Shown: positions 44,782-53,726 of the stretch, piece after piece
Layout: each line of letters begins with the position of its first letter
Position numbering within the stretch: the first letter of the stretch is position 1
Assembly: GCA_030429735.1 (NCBI GenBank)
Contig: JAUIET010000002.1
Span: 186,001-250,000, forward strand
DNA length: 64,000 bases
From: Gammaproteobacteria bacterium
GTDB taxonomy: Bacteria > Pseudomonadota > Gammaproteobacteria > Pseudomonadales > JAUIET01
Direction of reading: 5' to 3'
Program-made: the position numbers and the translations under genes
Notes under the pieces: model-generated
Told to the model about the DNA's origin: nothing
Database searches by the model: none
Seen by the model: the letters and a program-made list of their open reading frames with translations, nothing else

Positions 44782-45213
44782 ATGAGCACTTACCAGAAAG
44801 TTCTGATTGCCATTGACACTTATGGCGAATATGAAACGGTTATACAACGCGCGCGCGAGGTGACTGGAGCAGATTCAGAGTTAAGCCTGATATACGTGCA
44901 TGAGCCTTTTTACTATGGTGATATGCTGTACGCAGGCAGTGTTGAAATAGAGCAGCAAACGAATGCCAGGGCGAAAACGGTTCTTGCCGAAATAGCGCAG
45001 CCTTTGGGTATTCCGGAAGATCGCCAGTACATTGAAACAGGCCGACCGGCCAGTGAAATACACGCCAAGGCGGAAGCAATCAGCGCAGATCTGATTGTAA
45101 TGGGGACCCATGGCCGACATGGCTTGCAGCTTATGTTGGGTTCCACGGCTAACGCGGTGCTGCATGGCGTTAAGTGCGATGTACTTGCGGTACGTGTACC
45201 GGCGGGCAAATAG
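44782..45213 (+). CDS. Universal stress protein
   Basis: A 143-aa UspA-fold protein beginning YQKVLIAIDTYGEYETVI, with the ATP-binding motif GTHGRHGLQLMLGSTAN near the C-terminus. Small Usp proteins under FNR/Anr control are common in pseudomonads and support anaerobic survival. The FNR box upstream agrees with that. It is convergent with the DUF3999 gene (3-bp gap). Confidence 0.92.
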   Translation: MSTYQKVLIAIDTYGEYETVIQRAREVTGADSELSLIYVHEPFYYGDMLYAGSVEIEQQTNARAKTVLAEIAQPLGIPEDRQYIETGRPASEIHAKAEAISADLIVMGTHGRHGLQLMLGSTANAVLHGVKCDVLAVRVPAGK

Positions 45214-45216
45214 CGT

Positions 45217-46551
45217 TTACTTCATTTCACGGAATAAGCCGAGCGCCATGCGCGCCGTAAAAACTGTGGCTATCGCAAGCAGCAGCCAAAGCGCCCATGT
45301 CAGCCAGGGTATCGCGCTTGGTGCGAATTGCCTGTGTGCCCCCGCTGCGGTATGCGTTTGGCCAAGCTGGGCCGCGAATGCGGCATCAATCTCTGTATGG
45401 TTCTCCAGCACGTCGCGCAGTAATTGCGCTGGCGGCGACGCTTCATAGTTCCCCCAGTACAGGGAATAGGGCGCTGTGCCGTTGGCCAGGAATATCAACT
45501 CATGGCGTGTATAACCCAGTTCAAGCGTTGGTGCGTGTGCTAAGACAGTTGTGGACTCAAACCACCAGTTGTCATAGCGCTGTCGTGGCACAGCGAAAGA
45601 GGGGCTGGCAATAATGCCAGGCGCGGGCGTGAGACTGTGTTGCTGAATATCGGTGAACAGCGCGCGCTTGTTTCGGTACACGTCATTTCCAGCGTATATT
45701 GACCCTTTGATAATCTGCTTTTGTTGCGCTGGCTTCAAGCGCAGCCGAGTTGGTGGCACGCCGGCTGGCAGCTCGAAACGATACGCTCTGTCGCTTTCAG
45801 GTTCGGGCGCCAGCGGCGCATGAACCTTCCATTCAATGGTTTGCAGTGTAGGTTCTGCATAGAATCCACTGACGCTGTCAATTTTCATTGGCAGATCCGG
45901 ATTTGCGCTGCTGAGTCTTATGTAGCGCTTTGCGGTGGGTATGTTATTGACGCGCTGCCAATCCCGGCCTTTGTCAGTGGCTTCATTTTCTTTTGCCAGT
46001 GTTACCTGATCATGAACCGCTTGCCAGTTGTTCAGGCTGTTGCTGACGTCGACACGCAGCTTTAGCAGTTCTGTATCGTTGGTGGTGGTCCAGTTAACAA
46101 GCAAGCTATTGATGCCAAGCCCCAATTGATAATCGCTGAGTTCGACGACAAACGCATTACTGGGTTTGGCAACGCGCACTGTTTCTGTGGTTTTTATTGA
46201 GGAACGCGATGCCTGTGACTGACTTTCTTCTGTGGCCGTAACAGTTTTCGAATGCGCAACACCGTAGTCGCTAAAGGTGTGAAAGCTGAGCGGCACTTCA
46301 ATTTCTTCAGAGACTTGCTGCATTGGTCGTACCCAGCTTGGCATCCGACTGCCATTTGCGTCCAGAACCACCAGGTCGCCAAAATCATCTCTGCCAAGAC
46401 CTTTGATTACTGCCGCGCCGATGCTTACTTTGTTTAACTCACCCTCTTTGCTGTCAAGTCCGGCTTTCCAGGCGTAATCCATGGGGTTGGCATACAGCCC
46501 CGCGCTATGGCTGAAAACCGCCAGGGCCAATAAGTAGAGTCTGACGTTCAT
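45217..46551 (-). CDS. DUF3999 exported/membrane protein
   Basis: A 444-aa protein with a signal peptide (RLYLLALAVFSHSAGLYA), a large beta-rich extracytoplasmic region, and one C-terminal helix (WLTWALWLLLAIATVFTARMAL). The start YAWKAGLDSKEGELNKVSI and the region around ELGYTRHELIFLANGTAPYSLYWGN match the DUF3999 family. The function is unknown. It overlaps the DUF2339 gene by ATGA; the pair is conserved in pseudomonads and relatives. Confidence 0.85.
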   Translation of the reverse strand: MNVRLYLLALAVFSHSAGLYANPMDYAWKAGLDSKEGELNKVSIGAAVIKGLGRDDFGDLVVLDANGSRMPSWVRPMQQVSEEIEVPLSFHTFSDYGVAHSKTVTATEESQSQASRSSIKTTETVRVAKPSNAFVVELSDYQLGLGINSLLVNWTTTNDTELLKLRVDVSNSLNNWQAVHDQVTLAKENEATDKGRDWQRVNNIPTAKRYIRLSSANPDLPMKIDSVSGFYAEPTLQTIEWKVHAPLAPEPESDRAYRFELPAGVPPTRLRLKPAQQKQIIKGSIYAGNDVYRNKRALFTDIQQHSLTPAPGIIASPSFAVPRQRYDNWWFESTTVLAHAPTLELGYTRHELIFLANGTAPYSLYWGNYEASPPAQLLRDVLENHTEIDAAFAAQLGQTHTAAGAHRQFAPSAIPWLTWALWLLLAIATVFTARMALGLFREMK

Positions 46552-49208
46552 GCAGGTGCCTCCTCGGGTTTGGCTTCATCGCTGCGATCAGGTATGGGTG
46601 AAAAATACCCCAGGGCGACCAACATGCCCCCAACAACCATGAATGAGATAATTCGCTCTATGGTGCCTGCAGCATCGAGGTCAATGAAGAACATTTTCAC
46701 TAAAACAATGCCAATCAATGCCGCCGCTGCTATCCATAGCGGTCGAAGTGCCCGCTTCGACGCGAGTAACATGCCAGCCATTCCAATTGCGGTCCATAGA
46801 ATAGATAAGGCAGTCTGCACTTTCGCGCTGTCGATTAACGTGGCCAGTTGATAGGGCACATCCAGGTAATGGTGTATAGAGCGCAACAAGACAGCACTTA
46901 ACCAAACGAAACCGAGGGCACCAATGCAAATCATAGCTGCGTTAGCCGAGCCCGACCATTGTCGCTCGACCATGGGCAGAGTTTTGATCAACAGGATCAG
47001 CGTGGCGGCACAGGCCAGATCAATAGGGTTAAGCAATGGCAGATAAGGTAAGGGGCCGGCGGCGGCGGAATTGCCGGTGGCAACCACCAGCGACCAGACA
47101 GCCAATAAAAGGCCTGCTGCCAGCAGCATACACAGCTGTAGATGATCCCCCAGGCGTTGAATGGCAGGTAGTTTGCGTTGCAACGAAAGGGCTGCCATCG
47201 CAATAAGTGGTAACACAATAAGCGCTGCATAAGCCGACCCGGCACTGGGCAGCGCATACCGTAGACCGTAGTAAAGATCCGCGCCTGCGATCAACGCGAT
47301 GAGTAACGCAAAACCGGTGTGAAGCGCGTACTTGAACGCCTGTTTCCAATGCGACAATTCTATGCGCACCACAATCCAGTAGTTAATACCAAGTGCAACA
47401 GACCAGAATAACGGCGCTGGCCAGGACAGAAGGGCCTGATCGCGATCAATTGCGTCAAGCGCTATCGCGTACAGCGCTGGAAGTAAAGCGGCGCCAAGCA
47501 GCAGACAGGAATTCCACTGCCATTCAAATCGCTCATTGGCATACACCAAACCACCCGCAGTCAGCGCTAACAGCAGCAGCCAGGCATTGTGCGACCCTTG
47601 CATGTAGTGCTCTATTTGCGAACCGAAACCGAACAGCCACCAGGCTATTGCCCATACAAAGAACACGCTGTGCAATAGGCGGCTGCGGTCATTGCGGGGT
47701 AATTCGTAGAGAATTTTTGAGGTAACAGCGGCACCGATGGCGATGAATACCGCGCCCATAAACGCCGGGTTAATCCAGGCGCTACCGCCAAGATTGTTGG
47801 CGCTGGTCATCGCGAACAGTACGCCAGCGCCAAACTGAACCACAATTGCAAACCACTTTGCATACCTGCGTTGCTGGCGAACGGAAACCCATAGTATGCC
47901 TGCCGCTTCCAATGCCCAGGTTGCACTGGTCCAATGACCATCCAGCGCGTAAGGAATGGCCAGCGTTGCAAACACCACACCGATTGCCAGCAACGCTTCG
48001 GCCAGCAGTCGTAAGTCTTGACCAGAGTGACGCCACAGGAAGCGACTGATTCCCACGTAATAAATACCCAGCGCGGCCGCTGTTAATGCAATGCCGTACT
48101 CATAGTGTCTGAACATCGCCATCATCAGACTGGACGCAATAACCGGGGTGCCAAATACCAGGGTGCCGTCAATAAGCCCGCGCAATGTGTGATCCTGCTT
48201 CAGCGCGTAGAACACACCAATCAGGCTGTACATGAGAAAAAACAGCAGTACAAAGCCAACCGTTGGGAGCAGCATGTCTTGCTGATACTCAAACATAAAC
48301 CAGGTTGTAACGGTTAGCCAGGTAAACGCAAAGCCGATCACGTTGAGCAAACGCCAGGATTTCTGCCAGGCGATAACGAAAATACTGGCGTTCAACAAGG
48401 CGAAGTAGGAGAACAGGCCTATGAAATTACCACTGCCTGAAGACGCCAGAAAAGGGGCAAGGAATCCACCAATGCTTGCGAAAATGGCCAGCCCGCGAGC
48501 ATTTTGCAATACCGCCAATGCCGCCGTTAACAAAGCGAATATAACTAAGAGTGTAAACGTTAGAGCAGGTGGCAACAGGCTGGAAATCTGAAACGCGGCA
48601 AATATAGTGATATAAACAATCCCTATTCCACCGCCCTGCAACAGCAAGGCATACACACGATTATTCGGACGAAGCCGCCAACCAGTACCAAGCAGGGCCA
48701 GGCCAACCAGAGCCGCGCCTATAAATCTCAATTCAACAGGCACCAGCGAGTGCTCTGCGGCGTAACGAAGTAAAAAAGCAACGCCAAAAAACAGAACAAG
48801 TAAGCCGATGCGAACGAAGATGTTGCCGTCGGTAAAATACGACCAGACCACTGCTTTAGCCCGAGAGATGAAATGATCAAGCGGGCCGGGTTGTGCAGGA
48901 GGCAGTTGTACTCGACCGGAACCAGGTGCCGCGCGGCTGACATTGCTACCTGCCGTGCTAGCTGTGCTGGTGTTTGTCCAGTCTGATTGGGAATCAGGCG
49001 TCGTATCGGTAACCGAAGACTGTGCGGAGGAAGGCTGACCGGGCTGCTCGCGCATGCGCGTCAACTCACGCTCTAGTTCGCTGATCTTGTTGTCTGAATG
49101 GCGCTGCAGTGCAAACAATCCGGCAAGCAGACCACACAATAGGCCGATTTCCAGGCTGCCCAGCGAGGCACCCAGCGCAGTTGCCACTATCGCGATTAGA
49201 ATTGGCAT
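46548..49208 (-). CDS. DUF2339 large multi-pass membrane protein
   Basis: An 886-aa protein with roughly 25 hydrophobic segments. A short helix and a coiled coil (SDNKISELERELTRMREQ) come first, then a Q/S/T-rich linker (residues 55-110), then the membrane domain with NIFVRIGLLVLFFGVAFLLRYAAEH, the DUF2339 signature. Its function is unknown; it is probably part of an envelope complex with DUF3999. AAGAGAG lies upstream. Confidence 0.88.
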   Translation of the reverse strand: MPILIAIVATALGASLGSLEIGLLCGLLAGLFALQRHSDNKISELERELTRMREQPGQPSSAQSSVTDTTPDSQSDWTNTSTASTAGSNVSRAAPGSGRVQLPPAQPGPLDHFISRAKAVVWSYFTDGNIFVRIGLLVLFFGVAFLLRYAAEHSLVPVELRFIGAALVGLALLGTGWRLRPNNRVYALLLQGGGIGIVYITIFAAFQISSLLPPALTFTLLVIFALLTAALAVLQNARGLAIFASIGGFLAPFLASSGSGNFIGLFSYFALLNASIFVIAWQKSWRLLNVIGFAFTWLTVTTWFMFEYQQDMLLPTVGFVLLFFLMYSLIGVFYALKQDHTLRGLIDGTLVFGTPVIASSLMMAMFRHYEYGIALTAAALGIYYVGISRFLWRHSGQDLRLLAEALLAIGVVFATLAIPYALDGHWTSATWALEAAGILWVSVRQQRRYAKWFAIVVQFGAGVLFAMTSANNLGGSAWINPAFMGAVFIAIGAAVTSKILYELPRNDRSRLLHSVFFVWAIAWWLFGFGSQIEHYMQGSHNAWLLLLALTAGGLVYANERFEWQWNSCLLLGAALLPALYAIALDAIDRDQALLSWPAPLFWSVALGINYWIVVRIELSHWKQAFKYALHTGFALLIALIAGADLYYGLRYALPSAGSAYAALIVLPLIAMAALSLQRKLPAIQRLGDHLQLCMLLAAGLLLAVWSLVVATGNSAAAGPLPYLPLLNPIDLACAATLILLIKTLPMVERQWSGSANAAMICIGALGFVWLSAVLLRSIHHYLDVPYQLATLIDSAKVQTALSILWTAIGMAGMLLASKRALRPLWIAAAALIGIVLVKMFFIDLDAAGTIERIISFMVVGGMLVALGYFSPIPDRSDEAKPEEAPA

Positions 49209-49290
49209 GATCGCTCTCTTGTTAAACCCAACGTTGAGTATGGATCTGAAGCGGCAAGGGATCTATTTGATATTACCAAGTAGCGCTTGT

Positions 49291-49329
49291 GGGCACGAAA
49301 GGTATCACATATTGATACCTTCCGTGCCC
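49291..49329. terminator. Long hairpin after the response-regulator gene
   Basis: GGGCACGAAAGGTATCA (49291-49307) pairs with TGATACCTTCCGTGCCC (49313-49329): 17-bp arms, one mismatch, five-base loop. It starts just after the response regulator stop (minus strand) and lies 83 bp before the DUF2339 start. No T run follows, so it may end or attenuate transcription, or act as an RNA-processing signal. Confidence 0.55.
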
Positions 49330-49333
49330 CAGA

Positions 49334-50026
49334 TTAGGTATCTTGCTTGGTGATGAGCTTGTAACCAACACCTCGGATGTTTGTCAGCAAATCAGCGCTG
49401 GTGTGCGCACTGAGTTTGCGACGGATGTTGCTAACGTGCATGTCCAGACTGCGGTCGTAAGCGGTGATCGTTCGACCCAGAGCTTGTTCGTAGAGAAGCT
49501 CCTTTTCAACCACTTCATTTGCGCGCTGCATCAGCAACAGCAAAATATTATATTCGGCCTTGGTAAGCCCAAGATCCTGACCCGCAAAATGTATTTGGTA
49601 TTGCAACCTGAGTGCTGTCAGCTGACCGGCCTCAACGTCCTGCTCGGCAGCGGGTTCCTGCTGGGAGTGGGTGCGTCGCAACACCGCCTTTAAGCGGGCA
49701 AGCAACTCGCGCGGGTTACAGGGTTTTGGCAGATAATCATCAGCACCCAATTCAAGGCCAATGATTCGGTCCAGATCGTCGCCTTTTGCCGTTAACATGA
49801 TCACCGGTGTGTCGGATTGTTGCCGCAAATTTTTGAGCACATCAATGCCGTTCATGCCGGGCAGCATGATATCCAGCACAATAGCGGCATAATCGCCGGC
49901 AAGCGCTTGTCTCAGCCCTTGCTCGCCATTGTGAGCTTGCTCAACAGTGAAACCCTCGTTGCTCAAATAGGTATTGAGCAGCGCTGTAAGTTCCGGGTCA
50001 TCATCGATCAGTAGCACGGTTTCCAT
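49334..50026 (-). CDS. cpxR: CpxR-like OmpR-family response regulator
   Basis: A 230-aa protein. The receiver domain (1-115) has the acidic pair in VLLIDDDPEL, phospho-acceptor D in AAIVLDIMLPGMNG and K in PVIMLTAKGDD. The winged-helix DNA-binding domain ends with DRSLDMHVSNIRRKL and IRGVGYKL. The divergent Spy-like gene and the GTAAA-type repeats between them indicate CpxR rather than another OmpR paralogue. No histidine kinase gene lies next to it in this window. Confidence 0.85.
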   Translation of the reverse strand: METVLLIDDDPELTALLNTYLSNEGFTVEQAHNGEQGLRQALAGDYAAIVLDIMLPGMNGIDVLKNLRQQSDTPVIMLTAKGDDLDRIIGLELGADDYLPKPCNPRELLARLKAVLRRTHSQQEPAAEQDVEAGQLTALRLQYQIHFAGQDLGLTKAEYNILLLLMQRANEVVEKELLYEQALGRTITAYDRSLDMHVSNIRRKLSAHTSADLLTNIRGVGYKLITKQDT

Positions 50027-50074
50027 TGCGCAATTATACGACGATTGTAGCCAGGGCGTTTGGAGGGCCGATGG

Positions 50075-50090
50075 TTTACGTAAACTTTAC
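50075..50090. promoter_or_regulatory. Cpx-box-like direct repeat
   Basis: TTTAC (50075-50079) and TTTAC (50086-50090) read on the minus strand as GTAAA-N6-GTAAA, close to the CpxR box GTAAA-N5-GTAAA. The repeat lies in the divergent region between cpxR-like and spy-like genes, 73 bp before the latter. Confidence 0.6.
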
Positions 50091-50162
50091 GGTGCCTAGA
50101 CAGACATTTACACGGCGCTCGCCTAGGATTCACGCTGTACACAACGCAATAGGGAATTAACC

Positions 50163-50687
50163 ATGAACAACCAAACAGCAAAGCGATTATATCTCTACTT
50201 GATGGCAGGCTTTATGTCAGTGTTTGCCTTCATCGGGGTTACTCACGCACAAGGAGGAATGCACCACGAGGCCGACAAGCATAGCCGTATGTTCGAACGC
50301 ATGGCTCAGCGCCTGGACCTGACCGACGAGCAGCAAACAGCCGTAGAGCAACTGCGTGAACAGTTTCATGCTCAGCATGCGCCTTTAAAAGAGCGACTGC
50401 ATGCCACCCGTAAGGAGCTAAACGGACTGTCTACTGTGGACAAATACGATGAAGACGCAGTTGCAGATCTTGCCGATCAGTTGGGTGAGCTAAGCAAAGA
50501 ACTGGCGGTGGCACACCTGAGTTTCAGAAACCAGTTACAGCTTCTTCTCACAGAAGAACAGCGTGCAAAAATGGCGACGTATCATGAAAAGATGGCGAAT
50601 AAAATGGAGCGAAAGACGCGGCATTTGGAAAAACGTAAGGAACGCATTGAGCGTCGCCAGGCCAGGCATGAAGCGCATGCCGAATAA
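50163..50687 (+). CDS. Spy/CpxP-family periplasmic chaperone-like protein
   Basis: A 174-aa protein with a signal peptide (YLYLMAGFMSVFAFIGVTHA). It has the LTxxQ motifs of the family: LDLTDEQQTAVEQLR and LLTEEQRAKMATYH. It is entirely helical, with a highly charged C-terminus (KMERKTRHLEKRKERIERRQ). CpxP/Spy proteins protect unfolded periplasmic proteins, and CpxP represses CpxA. Position beside cpxR supports Cpx-type regulation. Confidence 0.88.
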   Translation: MNNQTAKRLYLYLMAGFMSVFAFIGVTHAQGGMHHEADKHSRMFERMAQRLDLTDEQQTAVEQLREQFHAQHAPLKERLHATRKELNGLSTVDKYDEDAVADLADQLGELSKELAVAHLSFRNQLQLLLTEEQRAKMATYHEKMANKMERKTRHLEKRKERIERRQARHEAHAE

Positions 50688-50706
50688 GGAGTTACCGTAA
50701 CAGCGG

Positions 50707-51228
50707 CTACATGCTGGTATAAGCGAGCGATCGCGCGTTAGTGCGATTCGCTCGATTGTAGAGGTCCAAGGTTGCCGCATCGGTATCTTGTTCAGGCACC
50801 CGTATCCTGAAAGCCCCGTTTCTTTTGTTATACCAGAACGGAAAGCTTGCCGTCGTCTTGTTGTTCGGGTGCCATTTAGACGCTCTGTTCTCCCCGTCAA
50901 CGTCGGCTTGAATCGTTCTCGGATGGTTTGGAACAAATGGATTCTTGGGCAGAACACCGCCCACAAACCATTCGCGCTGAATATTATCCGGCCAGCGTCC
51001 AAGCTTTCCATGCTCGAGATCCAGCTGCTGACGCACAACCCTGACAACCTGTTGCGCGACTGCGACCTCGGCATCTTCATCTGAGGACAGAATGCCGGGC
51101 AACACAATCGCAGCAAGTATGGCTAATATAATAACGACCAATAGCAGCTCTAACAGTGAAAATCCTGTTTGCCTGTTCCTGCGCCAGCAATTGTGTTGAC
51201 AGCGTGAACCCGAAACTTTCTTGGCCAT
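50707..51228 (-). CDS. Type II secretion-type pseudopilin (GspG-like)
   Basis: A 173-aa protein. The prepilin cleavage and helix motif TGFSLLELLLVVIILAILAAIVLP lies after a basic leader (residues about 20-45 from ATG 51228). E5 of the mature helix is present. The region after it, QLDLEHGKLGRWPDN and FPFWYNKRNGAFRIRV, is consistent with a minor pseudopilin. No secretion operon is adjacent, so it is an orphan. The start is chosen from two consecutive ATGs (51231/51228); neither has a clear ribosome binding site. Confidence 0.75.
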   Translation of the reverse strand: MAKKVSGSRCQHNCWRRNRQTGFSLLELLLVVIILAILAAIVLPGILSSDEDAEVAVAQQVVRVVRQQLDLEHGKLGRWPDNIQREWFVGGVLPKNPFVPNHPRTIQADVDGENRASKWHPNNKTTASFPFWYNKRNGAFRIRVPEQDTDAATLDLYNRANRTNARSLAYTSM

Positions 51229-51456
51229 CATAGAACAAAAAATTCGATAGAACAGAGTAGCAGCGAGCGCATGATGTGTGGTCGACAAACCATTATTCTT
51301 TTCTATACGCCGGCTACTGTAAAGTGACATTTGGCAACACCAGCAGTTATAACAATCGTGTTGAGGTCAATGCCGCATTCAGTGTGTTTCTGCGTTAGAA
51401 TCCCCCGCAGTCCACAACATCCATCTTCTATTCGACATTAGACAGGGAAATCGACC

Positions 51457-52332
51457 ATGAATCGAACAATAGTACTTATCGCGGCGCTCCTTCTTGGTGC
51501 GTGCCAAACAGCGAGTACTGTTTCTGAGCAAGCAAGCCGCAACGCGGCGGCAAACGCCGCTCTGATGTCGGCACTGGACGCCCAAGCCGACGAGGTTCGT
51601 GCGCGCTACACTCAGCGTCACCCGAAAGAAACCTTGCAGTTTTTTGGTATTCAACCAGGAATGACAGTTGCCGAAGTGTTGCCGGGGGGTGGCTGGTACT
51701 CCAAAATATTGCTGCAATACCTTGGTGCTGGTGGCACGTTGTTGGGCGCAGATTATCCAATCAGTTTGTATTCAAACTTTGGTTTTATGACACCGGAACG
51801 ACTGAAGGCAAAAGAAACCTGGATTGCAGACTGGTCTCAGGGCGCCAGAGAGTGGGGTGTTGAGAACAGTGCGGCTGTCGGCGCCTTTGTGTTGGGGGAC
51901 TTGCCTGAGAGCATGCACGGCAGTGCAGATGCGGTGTTGTTCGTTCGCGCGCTGCATAATCTGGCACGATTTTCTGTCAATGTGGACTATCTTGGCCAGG
52001 CCATTGCCGACGCTCATGCATTACTGAAACCTGGCGGCATAGTGGGTGTGGTCCAGCACCATGGCGCAGAGGATATGCCTGATGAGTGGGCCTCCGGCAA
52101 GAACGGGTACCTCAAAAAATCGTTTGTTGTCGCGCAATTCCAGTCCAATGGTTTTGAACTGGTGGGCGACAGTGATATCAATGCCAATCCAAAAGATCAG
52201 CCGACAAGCAGTGATTTCGTATGGCGCTTGCCGCCGAGTTTAAACACCAGTGGTGATAACCCCGAATTAAAAGAACAGTTAACGGCGATTGGCGAATCCA
52301 ATAGAATGACGCTCAAATTCAGGAAATTGTAA
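51457..52332 (+). CDS. Lipoprotein SAM-dependent methyltransferase-like protein
   Basis: A 291-aa protein with a lipoprotein signal (VLIAALLLGAC, lipobox LGAC) and a class I methyltransferase domain of the COG4798 type. PGMTVAEVLPGGGWYSKIL is the SAM-binding loop and ADAHALLKPGGIVGVVQHHG the later strand. An extracytoplasmic methyltransferase would lack SAM supply, so its real activity is unclear. Such exported relatives are nevertheless common in proteobacteria. Confidence 0.82.
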   Translation: MNRTIVLIAALLLGACQTASTVSEQASRNAAANAALMSALDAQADEVRARYTQRHPKETLQFFGIQPGMTVAEVLPGGGWYSKILLQYLGAGGTLLGADYPISLYSNFGFMTPERLKAKETWIADWSQGAREWGVENSAAVGAFVLGDLPESMHGSADAVLFVRALHNLARFSVNVDYLGQAIADAHALLKPGGIVGVVQHHGAEDMPDEWASGKNGYLKKSFVVAQFQSNGFELVGDSDINANPKDQPTSSDFVWRLPPSLNTSGDNPELKEQLTAIGESNRMTLKFRKL

Positions 52333-52378
52333 GCCGGTAATACCGTCTGTCTGCCGCTGTTGTTCGCCGGCCTGCCAA

Positions 52379-52646
52379 CTATTCATACCGCAGTGATCGA
52401 ATTGGCGGCGAGCTGGCCACTTTGAATGCATGCAGACTGACAATCAGCCAGCCGGTTGCAATACCGACCACGCCGGCAAATATCAATACCGGGAATAGAT
52501 AACGGCCCAGGAATACCGGCCAACATCGCTGGTAATGTGTTCGTTCCGTTCTTTACCACCAAGCGAAATGGATCCGGCGTTGGGCTTGCGCTAACACGCT
52601 GATTGTTACTTACTGAGATGTGCTGCGGCCTGCAGCAGATCACCAA
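52379..52646 (-). pseudogene. Possible frameshifted small membrane protein
   Basis: Two overlapping minus-strand frames look as if they were once one gene. The upstream frame gives polar sequence ending [17 protein letters not shown]. The neighbouring frame, without a start codon, continues with [20 protein letters not shown], a plausible membrane helix, to a stop at 52379. A single-base shift near 52540 would join them. Neither frame alone looks like a protein. It could also be noncoding. Confidence 0.3.
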
Positions 52647-53589
52647 TATCGGAATTGTCTGTCAACATCTGCTCAAAAATCTGTTCAACTTCGCTGATCG
52701 TTGCGGAAAGCTCAACTGCATGAGTGGCATGCCAGCTCTCGTCAATTCCCCAATGTTTCAGTAGCCCGGTATTTATATTCGTCAAGGAACGCTCACGATT
52801 CGCTGGCAACAATAAATCCGCAAACTCGTTAGCGACAGAAAGAGTGGGGCCATACTCAAGCGAGATATACTCGCTGTCACGTACTGTCTGGTTGCTGTGC
52901 CGAACGGCCAGCACTATATCCTGGGGCAAGCTCCAATGATCAAGCAACCAGGCACCCACCTCGCAATGGTCTGCGTCCAGTTGAGTGAATTCGTAGTTCG
53001 TTAGTTCTGCATGATCACGTTGCATGTCTGGCTGCAGCAAGTCGTAAAATTCCACATCGACTTTGTCAATCGCGATAATGCCAATGTCTTGCAGCAAGCC
53101 GACCAGGAATGCTCGCTCAGGGTTGATTTTGCTGGCCGTCGATGCAATAAATTTGGCTGCAGTACCCACAAGCAGTGAGCGTCGCCAAAACAATTCATAA
53201 TCAAGACCACTGCGCTTGTCGGCCTGAATGGAGCTACGCAATGAAAACCCAAGCGCCACTGCGATGCTGCGGTCCATACCCAGTGTCATCACGGCTTGCT
53301 GCACTGTCTGGCTTTGCGAGGCTCGGTGAAAAAGCGGCGAGTTCGCAATGCCTACGATTTTGGCGGACAGTGCCACATCCAGAGCCAGCACGTCGGCCAA
53401 TTCCTCAGGCGAGGCGTCGCTGTCATCCAGCAGATTGATGAGCTTTACGGCAACCAGCGGCATGCTTGGCAAGGAGCGTGCCGTCTGCAGCTTTTTTAAC
53501 AGATTATCGTCCAACTGCCATCCCTGAGTACGAGCATCAACCTTGCATACTAGGTCATGAATGGAGCTTCTCCAAGTGACATATTCCAC
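52606..53589 (-). CDS. HDOD domain signalling protein
   Basis: A 327-aa protein dominated by an HDOD domain (about residues 35-235). LQTARSLPSMPLVAVKLINLLDD starts it, LALDVALSAKIVGIANSPLF follows, then AVMTLGMDRSIAVAL and AFLVGLLQDIGIIAID. HDOD is a degenerate HD fold without nuclease activity, used in stress and cell-cycle signalling. No catalytic output domain is attached. Confidence 0.85.
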   Translation of the reverse strand: MEYVTWRSSIHDLVCKVDARTQGWQLDDNLLKKLQTARSLPSMPLVAVKLINLLDDSDASPEELADVLALDVALSAKIVGIANSPLFHRASQSQTVQQAVMTLGMDRSIAVALGFSLRSSIQADKRSGLDYELFWRRSLLVGTAAKFIASTASKINPERAFLVGLLQDIGIIAIDKVDVEFYDLLQPDMQRDHAELTNYEFTQLDADHCEVGAWLLDHWSLPQDIVLAVRHSNQTVRDSEYISLEYGPTLSVANEFADLLLPANRERSLTNINTGLLKHWGIDESWHATHAVELSATISEVEQIFEQMLTDNSDIGDLLQAAAHLSK

Positions 53590-53726
53590 CCTTGAGGTCT
53601 ATTGGCATCTAATCCAGCCGGGTGCCCAGCGTGTGATGCCGCTGCTCTATGGTGGACAATGCCAGCAGCATTGCTAGTCGCACCGTGTGACTGGGGGGGG
53701 TGAACTTGCTCAAGTACGGCATGCGC

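Noticed and set aside
53693-53700. Run of eight G residues
   Set aside because: It lies in noncoding DNA after the minus-strand gene at 53727; no gene start or stop depends on it.
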